Source of the DNA: Verrucomicrobiota bacterium
Lineage (GTDB): Bacteria; Verrucomicrobiota; Verrucomicrobiia; Chthoniobacterales; JAFAMB01
Assembly: GCA_019239825.1 (NCBI GenBank)
Contig: JAFAZK010000146.1
Span: 1-41,834, forward strand
Length of the DNA stretch: 41,834 bases
Direction of reading: 5' to 3'
Of this stretch, positions 32,646-40,852 are shown piece after piece. The position numbers and the translations under genes were made by a program. Positions within the stretch are counted from its first letter, which is position 1, and each line of letters opens with the position of its first letter. Under the pieces are notes generated by a model. That model was given only the letters and a program-made list of their open reading frames with translations. It did not search any database and had not been told where the DNA came from.

Positions 32646-35600
32646 CTAGGCTTCGCTTTTGGCGATGTCCTCTTCTCGGGTCCTTGTGGCTTCGGGTGAG
32701 ACTTTCTCTGCCCTGCTCCCTTTGCGGCCAGTAATTTGCTCTATGAATACGTAACAAACCGGGACCAGAAAAATCCCGATCACGGTTGCGCAAGTCATAC
32801 CGAAGACCACCGCGGTTCCCATAACGCCTCGGGCAGCCGCGCCTGAGCCGCTCGATAGCATCAAAGGAACACAACCAACAATGAAGGCCAGCGACGTCAT
32901 CAGGATCGGACGCAGACGGAGCTTAGATGCTTCCAGAGCCGCTTGGATGGTCGGTTTCCCTTGTTCTCGCTGTAGTTTAGCGAACTCGACAATCAGAATC
33001 GCGTTCTTTGCTGCCAGGCCGATTAACATGACTAAGCCGATCTGGACGTAAACGTTATTGTCATAGCCGCGGACCAGTACTCCAAGGAAAGTTCCGAGTA
33101 CGACTAACGGTGTACAAAGCAGAACCGCGAATGGTAACGTCCAACTTTCGTACTGCGCCGCCAGTAACAGAAAGACGAAGATGACAGCCATGCCAAAAAT
33201 GATACCGGCTTCACCTTCTGATTTCTTTTCCTGGTAAGTTAACCCCGACCATTCATAGCTGTAGTTGAGCGGCAGCCGTTTGGCCACTTCCTCAAGCGCG
33301 TTGAGGGCTTGCGCCGAACTATATCCGGGTGCCGGCACTCCAGTGATTTCTGCGGCCTGATAAAGATTGTAACGAGAGACAAAATTCGGCCCCGACATTT
33401 GCTGGACGTTCACCAAGGTGCTGAGGGGGACCATTTTCCCGTCTGTGTTGCGCACATAGAATTCTCCTATCTTGCTTGGTATATTGGTGTATTCCGGTTC
33501 CGCTTGAAGCAGGACTTTGAACACCCGACCGAAGCGTACAAAATCGTTTACATACATTCCACTGAGATAGGCCTGCATCGTCTGGTATACGCTGTCTACC
33601 TTGACCCCAGTCGCTCGCGCTTTTTCTCGGTCCAGCTCCACCTTAATCTGCGGGGTCACCGCATCCAGCGTTGTCGTTAGCCGGCCGATTTCCGGGCGTT
33701 TCGATGCTTCGGCCATAAATGCTTTTACCTGGGCGCCGAGTTGGTCGACCGAACCACCTGAGCGATCCTGCAGTTGAAGAGTGAACCCGGAGGAGTTTCC
33801 GTAGCCGGGCAATGGCGGCGGTCCAAACGCGAAGATGCGGGCCTCAGGAATCTTGAAAAACTGGGCATTGAGTTTCCGCGCCAAGGCTTCGGCCTTAAGT
33901 TCGGGTGCTTCCCTTTTTTTCCAATCGTCGAGTCCGATGAAGATTAGACCCGCGTTTGGCGCGGTCTGTGCGTTCAGGATATTGAAGCCGGAGATGGCCA
34001 AGCTCGATCGTACGCCCTTAGTAGCAGAAACCATCTGCTCGATTTTTTTCAATACCGCATCGGAACGCTGCAACGAGGCGCCTTCAGGAAGCTGCATCGC
34101 GACAAAGATATAGCCTTTGTCCTCGTCTGGGATAAAGCCTCCTGGTAACTGTTTCGATAATAGCCAGATTCCGCCGATGATCACCACGAGCAACAGCATC
34201 GAGCGCGCTGCCTTGCGCACAAAAAAGTCAACGATCTTGCCGTAACCGGTGGTAACCCGATCAAACGAGCGATTGAACCAGCCGAAAAACCAACCGAGCG
34301 GTCCCCGGCCTGGTTGCGGTTTTCGCAATAGCATCGCGCTGAGCGCCGGGCTTAGGGTTAACGCGTTTATCGCCGAAAAAATGACAGAGACCGCGATGGT
34401 AATCGCAAACTGCTGATAGAGGCGCCCGGTTACTCCGCTCATAAACGCTACCGGCACGAAGACGGCGCAGAGGATCAACGCAATGGCAATGACCGGACCG
34501 GATACCTCCTTCATTGCTTGCACCGTTGCATCGCGCGGGCTGAGTCCATGCTCGATATGATGTTGCACCGCTTCCACCACCACAATGGCGTCGTCTACGA
34601 CGATACCGATCGCCAACACCATGCCGAATAGAGTCAGGGTATTGACACTGAAACCCAACATCGGAAAAGCGATGAAGGTACCCAGCAGCGATACCGGAAC
34701 AGCAAGCATCGGGATGATGGTTGCGCGCAAGCTCTGCAGAAAAATAAAGACCACCACCAGAACCAGCAAGATCGCCTCGATTAAGGTGAGCTGAATTTTG
34801 TGCATTGAAGCCACAATAGGCGCTGTCGAATCCAGCGTGATCTCGTACTTCATGTCAGGCGGGAACCGCTTTTCGCTCTCGTTCAGGATCCGGACTACTT
34901 GCTCTGCGGTCTTCAGCGCGTTAGCTCCAGGAGCTAGGGAGATTCCTAGCGCCGCAGCCGGTGATTGATTAAGCCGGGCGCGCAAATCGTAGGTCTGCGC
35001 TCCGAGCTCAACTCGGGCCACGTCTTTGATCTTTACCTGAGAACCATCCGAGCCAGATCGCACTACAATATTGCCAAACTCATCCGCCTCTCTCAACAAT
35101 CCGACGGTCCGGACATTATATTGGGTCTCCTGTCCCGGTGGGGCAGGTTCTGAACCGACACTGCCGGCCGGCGCCTGAGCATTTTGTTCGCGCACGGCAG
35201 CGGCAATTTCTTCCGGCGTAATCCCGAGCGCGGCCATTCTATCGGGCTTGACCCAGATACGCATGGCGTAATCCTGGGCCGTATAATTGATGACGTCGCC
35301 TACACCGGGAACCCGTTTGATGGCGTCGACCAGATTGATATTTGCATAGTTGCCCAGAAAGATGGCGTCATAGGTGCCCTTGGGAGAGTAGAGGCCAATC
35401 ACTAACAATAGGTCCGGGTTTGACCGGTTAACGATCACTCCTTCCCGTTTAACCTCGTCCGGAAGCTGCGCCTGAGCCTGCGATACCCGGTTTTGGGTGT
35501 TGACCTGCATGATGTCGACGTCGGTGCCGACGTCGAACGTCACACTCAGGTTCATCTTGCCGTCGTTGCCGCTGAGCGACTGCATGTAGAGCATCTTGTC

Positions 35601-35816
35601 CACACCGTTGACCTGTGACTCGATTGGTATGGCGACTGAATCCATTACCGCTTCGGCAGCGGCGCCCCGATAGCTCGAGCTGACTTGGATGAGAGTCGGA
35701 CTGATGGAGGGATATTCTGCGACCGGCAATCGGGTTAGCGTGAACACGCCAACAATGGTGATAACGATCGAGATCACCATGGCGACGATCGGGCGGCGAA
35801 TGAAGAATTGGGCCAT
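32646..35816 (-). CDS. RND multidrug efflux transporter, HAE1 (AcrB) type
   Basis: A 1056-residue RND pump. It opens MAQFFIRRPIVAMVISIVITIVG and has twelve membrane segments with two large periplasmic loops. The proton-relay residues are intact: D408 and D409 in GIVVDDAIVVVEAV (segment 4) and K937 in LAAKNAILIVEFA (segment 10), matching AcrB D407, D408 and K940. Porter-domain phrases such as PSISPTLIQVSSSYRGA, DVDIMQVNTQNRV and PGVGDV are typical. It exports amphipathic compounds using the proton gradient. The adaptor gene lies upstream in the same direction, across a repeat-filled gap of about 270 bp. No outer-membrane channel gene is in the window. Confidence 0.97.
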   Translation of the reverse strand: MAQFFIRRPIVAMVISIVITIVGVFTLTRLPVAEYPSISPTLIQVSSSYRGAAAEAVMDSVAIPIESQVNGVDKMLYMQSLSGNDGKMNLSVTFDVGTDVDIMQVNTQNRVSQAQAQLPDEVKREGVIVNRSNPDLLLVIGLYSPKGTYDAIFLGNYANINLVDAIKRVPGVGDVINYTAQDYAMRIWVKPDRMAALGITPEEIAAAVREQNAQAPAGSVGSEPAPPGQETQYNVRTVGLLREADEFGNIVVRSGSDGSQVKIKDVARVELGAQTYDLRARLNQSPAAALGISLAPGANALKTAEQVVRILNESEKRFPPDMKYEITLDSTAPIVASMHKIQLTLIEAILLVLVVVFIFLQSLRATIIPMLAVPVSLLGTFIAFPMLGFSVNTLTLFGMVLAIGIVVDDAIVVVEAVQHHIEHGLSPRDATVQAMKEVSGPVIAIALILCAVFVPVAFMSGVTGRLYQQFAITIAVSVIFSAINALTLSPALSAMLLRKPQPGRGPLGWFFGWFNRSFDRVTTGYGKIVDFFVRKAARSMLLLVVIIGGIWLLSKQLPGGFIPDEDKGYIFVAMQLPEGASLQRSDAVLKKIEQMVSATKGVRSSLAISGFNILNAQTAPNAGLIFIGLDDWKKREAPELKAEALARKLNAQFFKIPEARIFAFGPPPLPGYGNSSGFTLQLQDRSGGSVDQLGAQVKAFMAEASKRPEIGRLTTTLDAVTPQIKVELDREKARATGVKVDSVYQTMQAYLSGMYVNDFVRFGRVFKVLLQAEPEYTNIPSKIGEFYVRNTDGKMVPLSTLVNVQQMSGPNFVSRYNLYQAAEITGVPAPGYSSAQALNALEEVAKRLPLNYSYEWSGLTYQEKKSEGEAGIIFGMAVIFVFLLLAAQYESWTLPFAVLLCTPLVVLGTFLGVLVRGYDNNVYVQIGLVMLIGLAAKNAILIVEFAKLQREQGKPTIQAALEASKLRLRPILMTSLAFIVGCVPLMLSSGSGAAARGVMGTAVVFGMTCATVIGIFLVPVCYVFIEQITGRKGSRAEKVSPEATRTREEDIAKSEA

Positions 35817-35836
35817 CTTATCCGTTTAGCGTTGCT

Positions 35837-36068
35837 GGTTTGGCGTTTGGCGTTCCGACTTCGCCAGGGTTCCGGCCGGCCAGAAGATGTAGTTGCGAAG
35901 CCAAATAGGAGTGGAGGCTTCGTCGGACAAGTTGGCGCTTGCGAAGGTCCGCGCTGTTTCGGGGCTCATAATGTTGGTCAGGCTACGCAGTGGTTGGTTC
36001 TCAGAGGCAATGGGTTTTGTCCAGGCGCAATGCTGATCTCGCCAAACGCCAAACGCCAAACGCCAAAC
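35837..36068. repeat. heptanucleotide inverted pair between RND adaptor and pump genes
   Basis: GTTTGGCGTTTGGCGTT at 35838-35854 faces four perfect GCCAAAC units at 36041-36068. The arms can pair across about 190 bp. The spacer has no convincing gene. Transcripts running from the adaptor gene into the pump gene would carry this large stem-loop. Confidence 0.85.
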
Positions 36069-36083
36069 GGTGAACGCATAAAC

Positions 36084-37241
36084 TTACTCGTTACCAGGTG
36101 CGGGATTCGCGTTTGCCAGTGTGGTCGTCGGTTGTACCGATCCGCCCTCAGTCAACATTTGCAGGCCTTCCACGACAACTCGGTCCCCCTGTTTAAGGCC
36201 GCTATCAATGATCCAATCACTTCCTATCCTCGGCCCGACGCTCACGCTGCGCATTGCAGCCTTGTTGGCATCATCGACGATCCAGACAAAGTTCTTTCCC
36301 TGCATTTCTACGACTGCGCGCTGGGCCACTGCCAGTGCGCCTATTCGCTCGTCCACTTTCAGGCGTACTCGCGCAAATTGGCCGGGTCGCAAGATGTTGC
36401 CCGGATTCGGAAAGATGGCCGTGATCCAGATGGTTCCAGTGTTCGGGTCCACCGCTCGATCGGCGGCGAAAAGACGTCCTTTGTGCGGATGCACCTTGCC
36501 GTCGGCGCGGATCAGCTCGAAATCCTCGTCGCGCTGCTCAAGCGGTTTAGCTAACAGAACGGAAATGTCTTCTGCCCACTCGAGATACTGACGCTCGCTA
36601 AAACCGAACCGAAGCTCGATCGGGTCTACCGTCGATATCTTGGTGATCTCGGTTCCCCCACTCCCTGCGGGTACAAAATTACCAACTGTGAAAACCCTAC
36701 GGCCGACGATTCCTTTAATCGGCGACTTGATGGTAGCATACTCCAGATTCAGCTGGGCCTGATCCACAGCTGCGTGGCTTGCATCCACGGTGGCTTTCGC
36801 TGCCGAATTTGCTTGGACAGCGTTGCGATAGTCGCGATCGCTGGTAACCTTTTTGTTGAAAAGGTCGGTCTGTCGTTGCTCTTCCTGATCGGTTTTTTCC
36901 TGGTTTGCTTGGGCCTCAGCAAGTTTAGCTTGGGCTTGCGCGAGTTCAGCTTCGTACGGCCGTGCATCCAGACGCAGGAGCACGTCTCCTTCGTTTACGA
37001 CGGTTCCTTCGTTATAGGCGATCTCTTGTACGTAACCTTGTACCTTCGCGCGAACATCGACGTTGTCTGAGCCATCGAGCCTGCCAATCCATTCATCGAT
37101 AATCGGAACATTTCGTGGTTCGACCGCGGCAACGATTACGGGTGGCGGTGGCAGTGTCGCCGTAGCATCTTTGTTCTCGTTGCAACCGATGAAGAGCACC
37201 GTCCCGATGGCCAGCCAGGGCGCACCTTTAGAGAAGTTCAT
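36084..37241 (-). CDS. RND efflux periplasmic adaptor (membrane fusion) lipoprotein
   Basis: 385 residues from the ATG at 37241; a GTG at 37253 is possible. The lipoprotein signal ends in a lipobox LFIGC (Cys about residue 20). The AcrA/MexA-like body has a lipoyl/barrel-sandwich half (VDVRAKVQGYVQEIAYNEGTVVNEGDVLLRLD) and a long alpha-hairpin (ELAQAQAKLAEAQANQEKTDQEEQRQ to DASHAAVDQAQLNLEYATIKSP). After these come the returning sandwich (GIVGRRVFTVGNFVPAG) and beta-barrel (FPNPGNILRPGQFARVRLKVDE). It bridges the pump to an outer-membrane channel. Order adaptor then pump is the usual RND operon. Confidence 0.95.
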   Translation of the reverse strand: MNFSKGAPWLAIGTVLFIGCNENKDATATLPPPPVIVAAVEPRNVPIIDEWIGRLDGSDNVDVRAKVQGYVQEIAYNEGTVVNEGDVLLRLDARPYEAELAQAQAKLAEAQANQEKTDQEEQRQTDLFNKKVTSDRDYRNAVQANSAAKATVDASHAAVDQAQLNLEYATIKSPIKGIVGRRVFTVGNFVPAGSGGTEITKISTVDPIELRFGFSERQYLEWAEDISVLLAKPLEQRDEDFELIRADGKVHPHKGRLFAADRAVDPNTGTIWITAIFPNPGNILRPGQFARVRLKVDERIGALAVAQRAVVEMQGKNFVWIVDDANKAAMRSVSVGPRIGSDWIIDSGLKQGDRVVVEGLQMLTEGGSVQPTTTLANANPAPGNE

Positions 37242-37305
37242 AGGGGTGACCACGTTCTAGGGATTATCACCGGCGCGGTCAATGGCATTCGCGGAGAAAG
37301 ACAAG

Positions 37306-37461
37306 GCCTCGCGCGGAGGACGCAAAGGGGAAGAGAATCTGAACCCTTTAATAGCGCTTTCGCCGGGCGACCGCTTGAAGCCCGGAGCGAAGTTGATGTA
37401 ACTCTGCCGTAAAAACGTCCTTACTCTTCTCTTTGCGTCCTCCGCGTCCTCCGCGCGAGGC
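37306..37461. repeat. 22-bp inverted repeat with a 9-bp tandem duplication in one arm
   Basis: The left arm 37306-37327 (GCCTCGCGCGGAGGACGC...) is exactly complementary to the right arm 37431-37461, except that the right arm has the 9-base unit TCCTCCGCG present twice. It lies in the 318-bp divergent spacer between the RND adaptor and the second sugar importer, which otherwise shows no gene. Promoters for both directions should be here, but I could not define them confidently. Confidence 0.9.
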
Positions 37462-37571
37462 TCTATCTCTTTCTTTCCTCTGCATTCTGCGCGACCTCTG
37501 TCGGAATTGTCCGGTTTTTCTACGCTACAATAAGGTTGTGACTCCACTTTTCGCTGGCGTAGATTGCTGTA

Positions 37572-38396
37572 ATGCGCCCCCCGACATTTCGTTCCCCCTG
37601 GTTGTATACCGTCGTGGGAGTCATTCTGACGGTGGTTTTGCTTTCACCGCTTTACTGGGTGCTAGCCGGGAGCCTAATGACGCAGCGCGAGTTGTTCAGC
37701 CCCCATTTCTCGATTTGGCCACATCAGTTCGTTTTTCAGAATTGGTCGAATGCCCTGGTTAGGCTTTGGCCGCACTTTGCTACGAGCGTGATTGTCAGCG
37801 TTTGCACTTCTGCTTTAACGCTGCTTGTCACCGCTCCCGCTGCCTACGCGATGATCTGGCTAAGGGTTCGCGGCCGCGGAGCCATCCTCTCGTTTATGCT
37901 GACGAGTCAGATGCTCCCGGCGATCGTTTTCGTTATCCCGTTATTCATTCTTTTTTCACAGGTGAGCTTGGTCAACAGCTTACCGGGCCTGATTCTGGGA
38001 GACATGACTTTTACCGTTCCTTTTGCGCTGATCATGCTTAGCGCCTATATCCGTGAGTTTCCTTATCAGTTGGTTGAAGCCGCCCTGGTGGATGGAGCTA
38101 ATCAATGGCGAGCATTTTTTTCGATTGTTCTGCCGGTCACCAAGACAGGCATGATCACGGTGGCCATCTTTAGCTTCCTAATGCCTTGGGGGGATCTGAT
38201 TTTCGCTTTGACTTTCATTACGGAATCGGGATTGCAACCGCTCACGCTGGAGCTGTATAAGGCAGTTGGGGTATATGGCATCGACTGGAGTTTCCTGTTA
38301 CCAGGAAGTTTATTGACCGCTCTCCCCGGGGTTGTCTTTGTGGTAGCTGCGAGTCGATTTATCGTGGCAGGATTCACGCGGGGCGCATTGCATTAA
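37572..38396 (+). CDS. carbohydrate ABC transporter permease, MalG-type
   Basis: A 274-residue inner-membrane permease with six hydrophobic segments. The cytoplasmic EAA loop that docks the ATPase is present: EAALVDGANQWRAFFSIVLPVTKTG. The opening (TVVGVILTVVLLSPLYWVLAGSLMTQRELF) is typical of MalG/UgpE-like permeases. It pairs with the MalF-type permease encoded 13 bp downstream and with the binding protein after that. No ATPase gene follows, so a shared MsmX/UgpC-type ATPase elsewhere is likely. It appears to be the first gene of its operon. Confidence 0.94.
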   Translation: MRPPTFRSPWLYTVVGVILTVVLLSPLYWVLAGSLMTQRELFSPHFSIWPHQFVFQNWSNALVRLWPHFATSVIVSVCTSALTLLVTAPAAYAMIWLRVRGRGAILSFMLTSQMLPAIVFVIPLFILFSQVSLVNSLPGLILGDMTFTVPFALIMLSAYIREFPYQLVEAALVDGANQWRAFFSIVLPVTKTGMITVAIFSFLMPWGDLIFALTFITESGLQPLTLELYKAVGVYGIDWSFLLPGSLLTALPGVVFVVAASRFIVAGFTRGALH

Positions 38397-38409
38397 GCGG
38401 AGGGAGCCG

Positions 38410-39351
38410 ATGAAACAATTGGAGGCAATTCCAGAGCGGTCCGCCACTCCCCCCGGGGCTCAAAATCGAGAAGCTCCACGGCGTAGAGCGGCGTGGCGTA
38501 CCGCCTTGACCTCGTATTCGTTTATTCTGCCGATTGCCGTATTTGGTGTCTTTCTTCTGGTCTACCCGGTCCTTTACAGCCTGGCGCTAAGTTTTCGCGA
38601 TGCCACCGTGGAAACTATCGTTGGCGGTGACATGCCGTTTATCGGCTTCAGCAATTATGAGCAAAGCCTGGCAGACCCAACCTTTTGGCAGGCGCTTCAG
38701 AACACCGTCGTTTTCACGTTTTGCAGCATTCTATTTCAATTCACCATTGGGTTCCTGCTTGCCATTTTTTTTCAAAATCGCTTCCCGCTAAAGAACGTAT
38801 TGATTGCCTTGCTCCTAATTCCTTGGATCATCCCCGTTCTGACAGCCGCCAATACGTTCAAGGGCCTGTTCAATGAGGTTGGCCCGATCAACCAAATCGC
38901 GCACTTGCTGGGACTCCCGACTGTCCCCTGGCTGGCGTCACCCGGGTTTGCATTAGTGGCTACGATTGTGGCAAATATTTGGATCGGATTTCCGTTCAAC
39001 TTCATCTTGCTGTACTCAGGGGTCTGCAATATCCCCCCGGAAGTTTACGAAGCAGCTCGCATTGATGGTGCCGGTTACTGGCGGCGGGTCAGTCACATCA
39101 CCTTACCCATCTTAAAACCAGTGACGGTGGCGGTGCTAATGCTTGGAACCATTTACACCGTCAAGGTGTTTGATTTGGTCTTTATTATGACCGGCGGCGG
39201 TCCAGCCAACACCAGTCATCTGCTTTCTACCTACGCCTATCAGATTGGTTTCTCGATCTATAATTATGGAGAGGCCGCTGCCATCGCTATCGTAATTATT
39301 GCTCTGATCCTTACTTTGAACCTGTTCCAGCTCTTCTTAAAACGAAGGTAA
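38410..39351 (+). CDS. carbohydrate ABC transporter permease, MalF/UgpA-type
   Basis: A 313-residue permease with six membrane segments after a cytoplasmic N-terminal tail of about 35 residues. The EAA loop is YEAARIDGAGYWRRVSHITLPILKP. Other family phrases are SFILPIAVFGVFLLVYPVLYSLALSFRD, NTVVFTFCSI and the C-terminal FDLVFIMTGGGPANTSHLLSTYAY. GGAGG before the ATG is a good ribosome-binding site. It forms the transmembrane heterodimer with the MalG-type partner immediately upstream. The gene order G-F-binding protein reverses the common binding protein-F-G order. Confidence 0.95.
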   Translation: MKQLEAIPERSATPPGAQNREAPRRRAAWRTALTSYSFILPIAVFGVFLLVYPVLYSLALSFRDATVETIVGGDMPFIGFSNYEQSLADPTFWQALQNTVVFTFCSILFQFTIGFLLAIFFQNRFPLKNVLIALLLIPWIIPVLTAANTFKGLFNEVGPINQIAHLLGLPTVPWLASPGFALVATIVANIWIGFPFNFILLYSGVCNIPPEVYEAARIDGAGYWRRVSHITLPILKPVTVAVLMLGTIYTVKVFDLVFIMTGGGPANTSHLLSTYAYQIGFSIYNYGEAAAIAIVIIALILTLNLFQLFLKRR

Positions 39352-39399
39352 CGGCCTTCTCCACCTTTCCCCCAAAACACCAAAAACAACCCCGACAAA

Positions 39400-40644
39400 A
39401 TGCACCTAAAACCACCCTCTAGAACGATTCCGCTTTGGCGGAGAATTCTTATTTGCAGCTCCATTATCGTCTGCCTTGCTGCCGCTCGCGCGGAAACCAC
39501 GGTTGAAATTGTTCATTACTTCAACGTCCCGGGTCAGATCGAAGGTTTAGCCAATATTCAAAAAGATTTCGAGGCCGCCAACCCCGACATCAAAATCAAG
39601 CTGACTTTCATCCCCTTTGCGGATCTGGTGAAAACCACGCTCCAGATGGCCCAGGTGCATAAGCCGCCGGGGATTTCTTGTATTGATAACCCGGACGTGA
39701 GGTTCATTGCCAAAGCAGGCGTACTGAAAGATATCAGTGCAGATGTGGCGAAGTTGCCGACGTGGAGTGACACCTATCCCGGGCCGAAGCATTCTGTCAC
39801 TGAGGGTACCAAGGTTTACGGAGTACCAATCGGCAGCAATAGCTTGGCCATCTTTTCAAATAAGAAGATGCTGAGTGATGCGGGAGTTACCGACCCGCCC
39901 AAAACCTGGGACGAGTTGACTGCGGACGCGGCCAAGCTGACCAAAAGCCCAGTCTATGGGCTGGTATTTTCGGCCACGAACACAGAAGAATCGACCTGGC
40001 AATGGGAACCGTTTCTGTGGAGCAATGGCGGTAGTCTTCTCGACTTGAGCGCGACCCCGGCCAAACAGGCGTTACAGCTTTGGGTCGATCTCATTCAAAA
40101 AGGATCGGTGTCGAAAGACTGTGTCAATTGGAACCAAGGAGATGTGGCGAACCAGTTCATCAGCGGACAGGCTGCGATGATGGTCATGGGGCCGTGGATG
40201 CTCGGGCAAGTACACAAGAGCGGTCTAGATTTTGAAGTAACTCCGATCCCGGTCCCCAAGGAGGGCGAGAAACCTGTGGTTCCGCTGGGCGGCGAAGTCT
40301 GGTGCGTTATGAAAGGCGATCCGAAGGTGGAAGCCGCGGCCATGAAGTTTATCGAGTTTGTTCAAGATGCCGATCGACTGGAGAAATTGTGTGATACCTT
40401 CAATTACATTTCTTCAGTGCGAAGTGTGGCTAAGAAGCAGGGTGAGGCGAACCCCGAACTCCTGCCTTTCGTTCAGCAGATGGATACCGCCCGAGCTCGA
40501 CCCGAAGAGGGGGGAGCGAACTATACTAAAGTTTCTCTCGCGGCGCGCACTGCTATCCAACAAGCGATTACCGGCCAAGCAACCGTGGATGCTGCTCTAG
40601 CTGAAGCAGCTGCTAAGATTAAGCCACTTGCGGCCAAGAAGTAA
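39400..40644 (+). CDS. carbohydrate ABC transporter substrate-binding protein
   Basis: A 414-residue periplasmic binding protein of the MalE/UgpB class. The signal peptide is about residues 1-31 (RRILICSSIIVCLAAARA, cleavage near ARA-E). The mature start TTVEIVHYFNVPGQIEGLANIQKDFEAANPDIKIKLTF is typical, and GVPIGSNSLAIFSNKKMLSDAG, PPKTWDELTADAAKLTK and GQAAMMVMGPWML follow as in the family. It would bind an oligosaccharide, disaccharide or glycerol-phosphate-like ligand for the two upstream permeases. It lies 48 bp after the MalF-type gene, in the same operon. Confidence 0.95.
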   Translation: MHLKPPSRTIPLWRRILICSSIIVCLAAARAETTVEIVHYFNVPGQIEGLANIQKDFEAANPDIKIKLTFIPFADLVKTTLQMAQVHKPPGISCIDNPDVRFIAKAGVLKDISADVAKLPTWSDTYPGPKHSVTEGTKVYGVPIGSNSLAIFSNKKMLSDAGVTDPPKTWDELTADAAKLTKSPVYGLVFSATNTEESTWQWEPFLWSNGGSLLDLSATPAKQALQLWVDLIQKGSVSKDCVNWNQGDVANQFISGQAAMMVMGPWMLGQVHKSGLDFEVTPIPVPKEGEKPVVPLGGEVWCVMKGDPKVEAAAMKFIEFVQDADRLEKLCDTFNYISSVRSVAKKQGEANPELLPFVQQMDTARARPEEGGANYTKVSLAARTAIQQAITGQATVDAALAEAAAKIKPLAAKK

Positions 40645-40730
40645 TTGCTGTCATCGTAGTCCTTGGGAACCGGTGGTGATGCTGTTTTTGGGGGAGTCTG
40701 CTCATCGCCGGTTCCCACTGATGAGTCCCG

Positions 40731-40846
40731 GGTTTTAGGTTCTAAGTTGTAAGTTCCAGGTTTTAAGTCACGGGCGACTTACCGTCTCAATTCGGAACCC
40801 ACAACCCAACCCTAAAACCTAAACCTTAAAACCTATAACTTAGAAC
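40731..40846. repeat. heptad-type inverted pair before the oxidoreductase gene
   Basis: Degenerate 7-base units (TTTTAGG, TTCTAAG, TTGTAAG, TTCCAGG, TTTTAAG) at about 40732-40767 face complementary units (CCTAAAA, CCTAAAC, CTTAAAA, CCTATAA, CTTAGAA) at 40811-40846. The right arm ends 6 bases before the ATG at 40853, so no Shine-Dalgarno is present. Confidence 0.85.
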
Positions 40847-40852
40847 TGATTA

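Noticed and set aside
40731..40846. Telomere-like repeats (TTTTAGG resembles plant telomere units)
   Set aside because: The units are few, degenerate and internal between bacterial genes; they match the window's general short-period array pattern.
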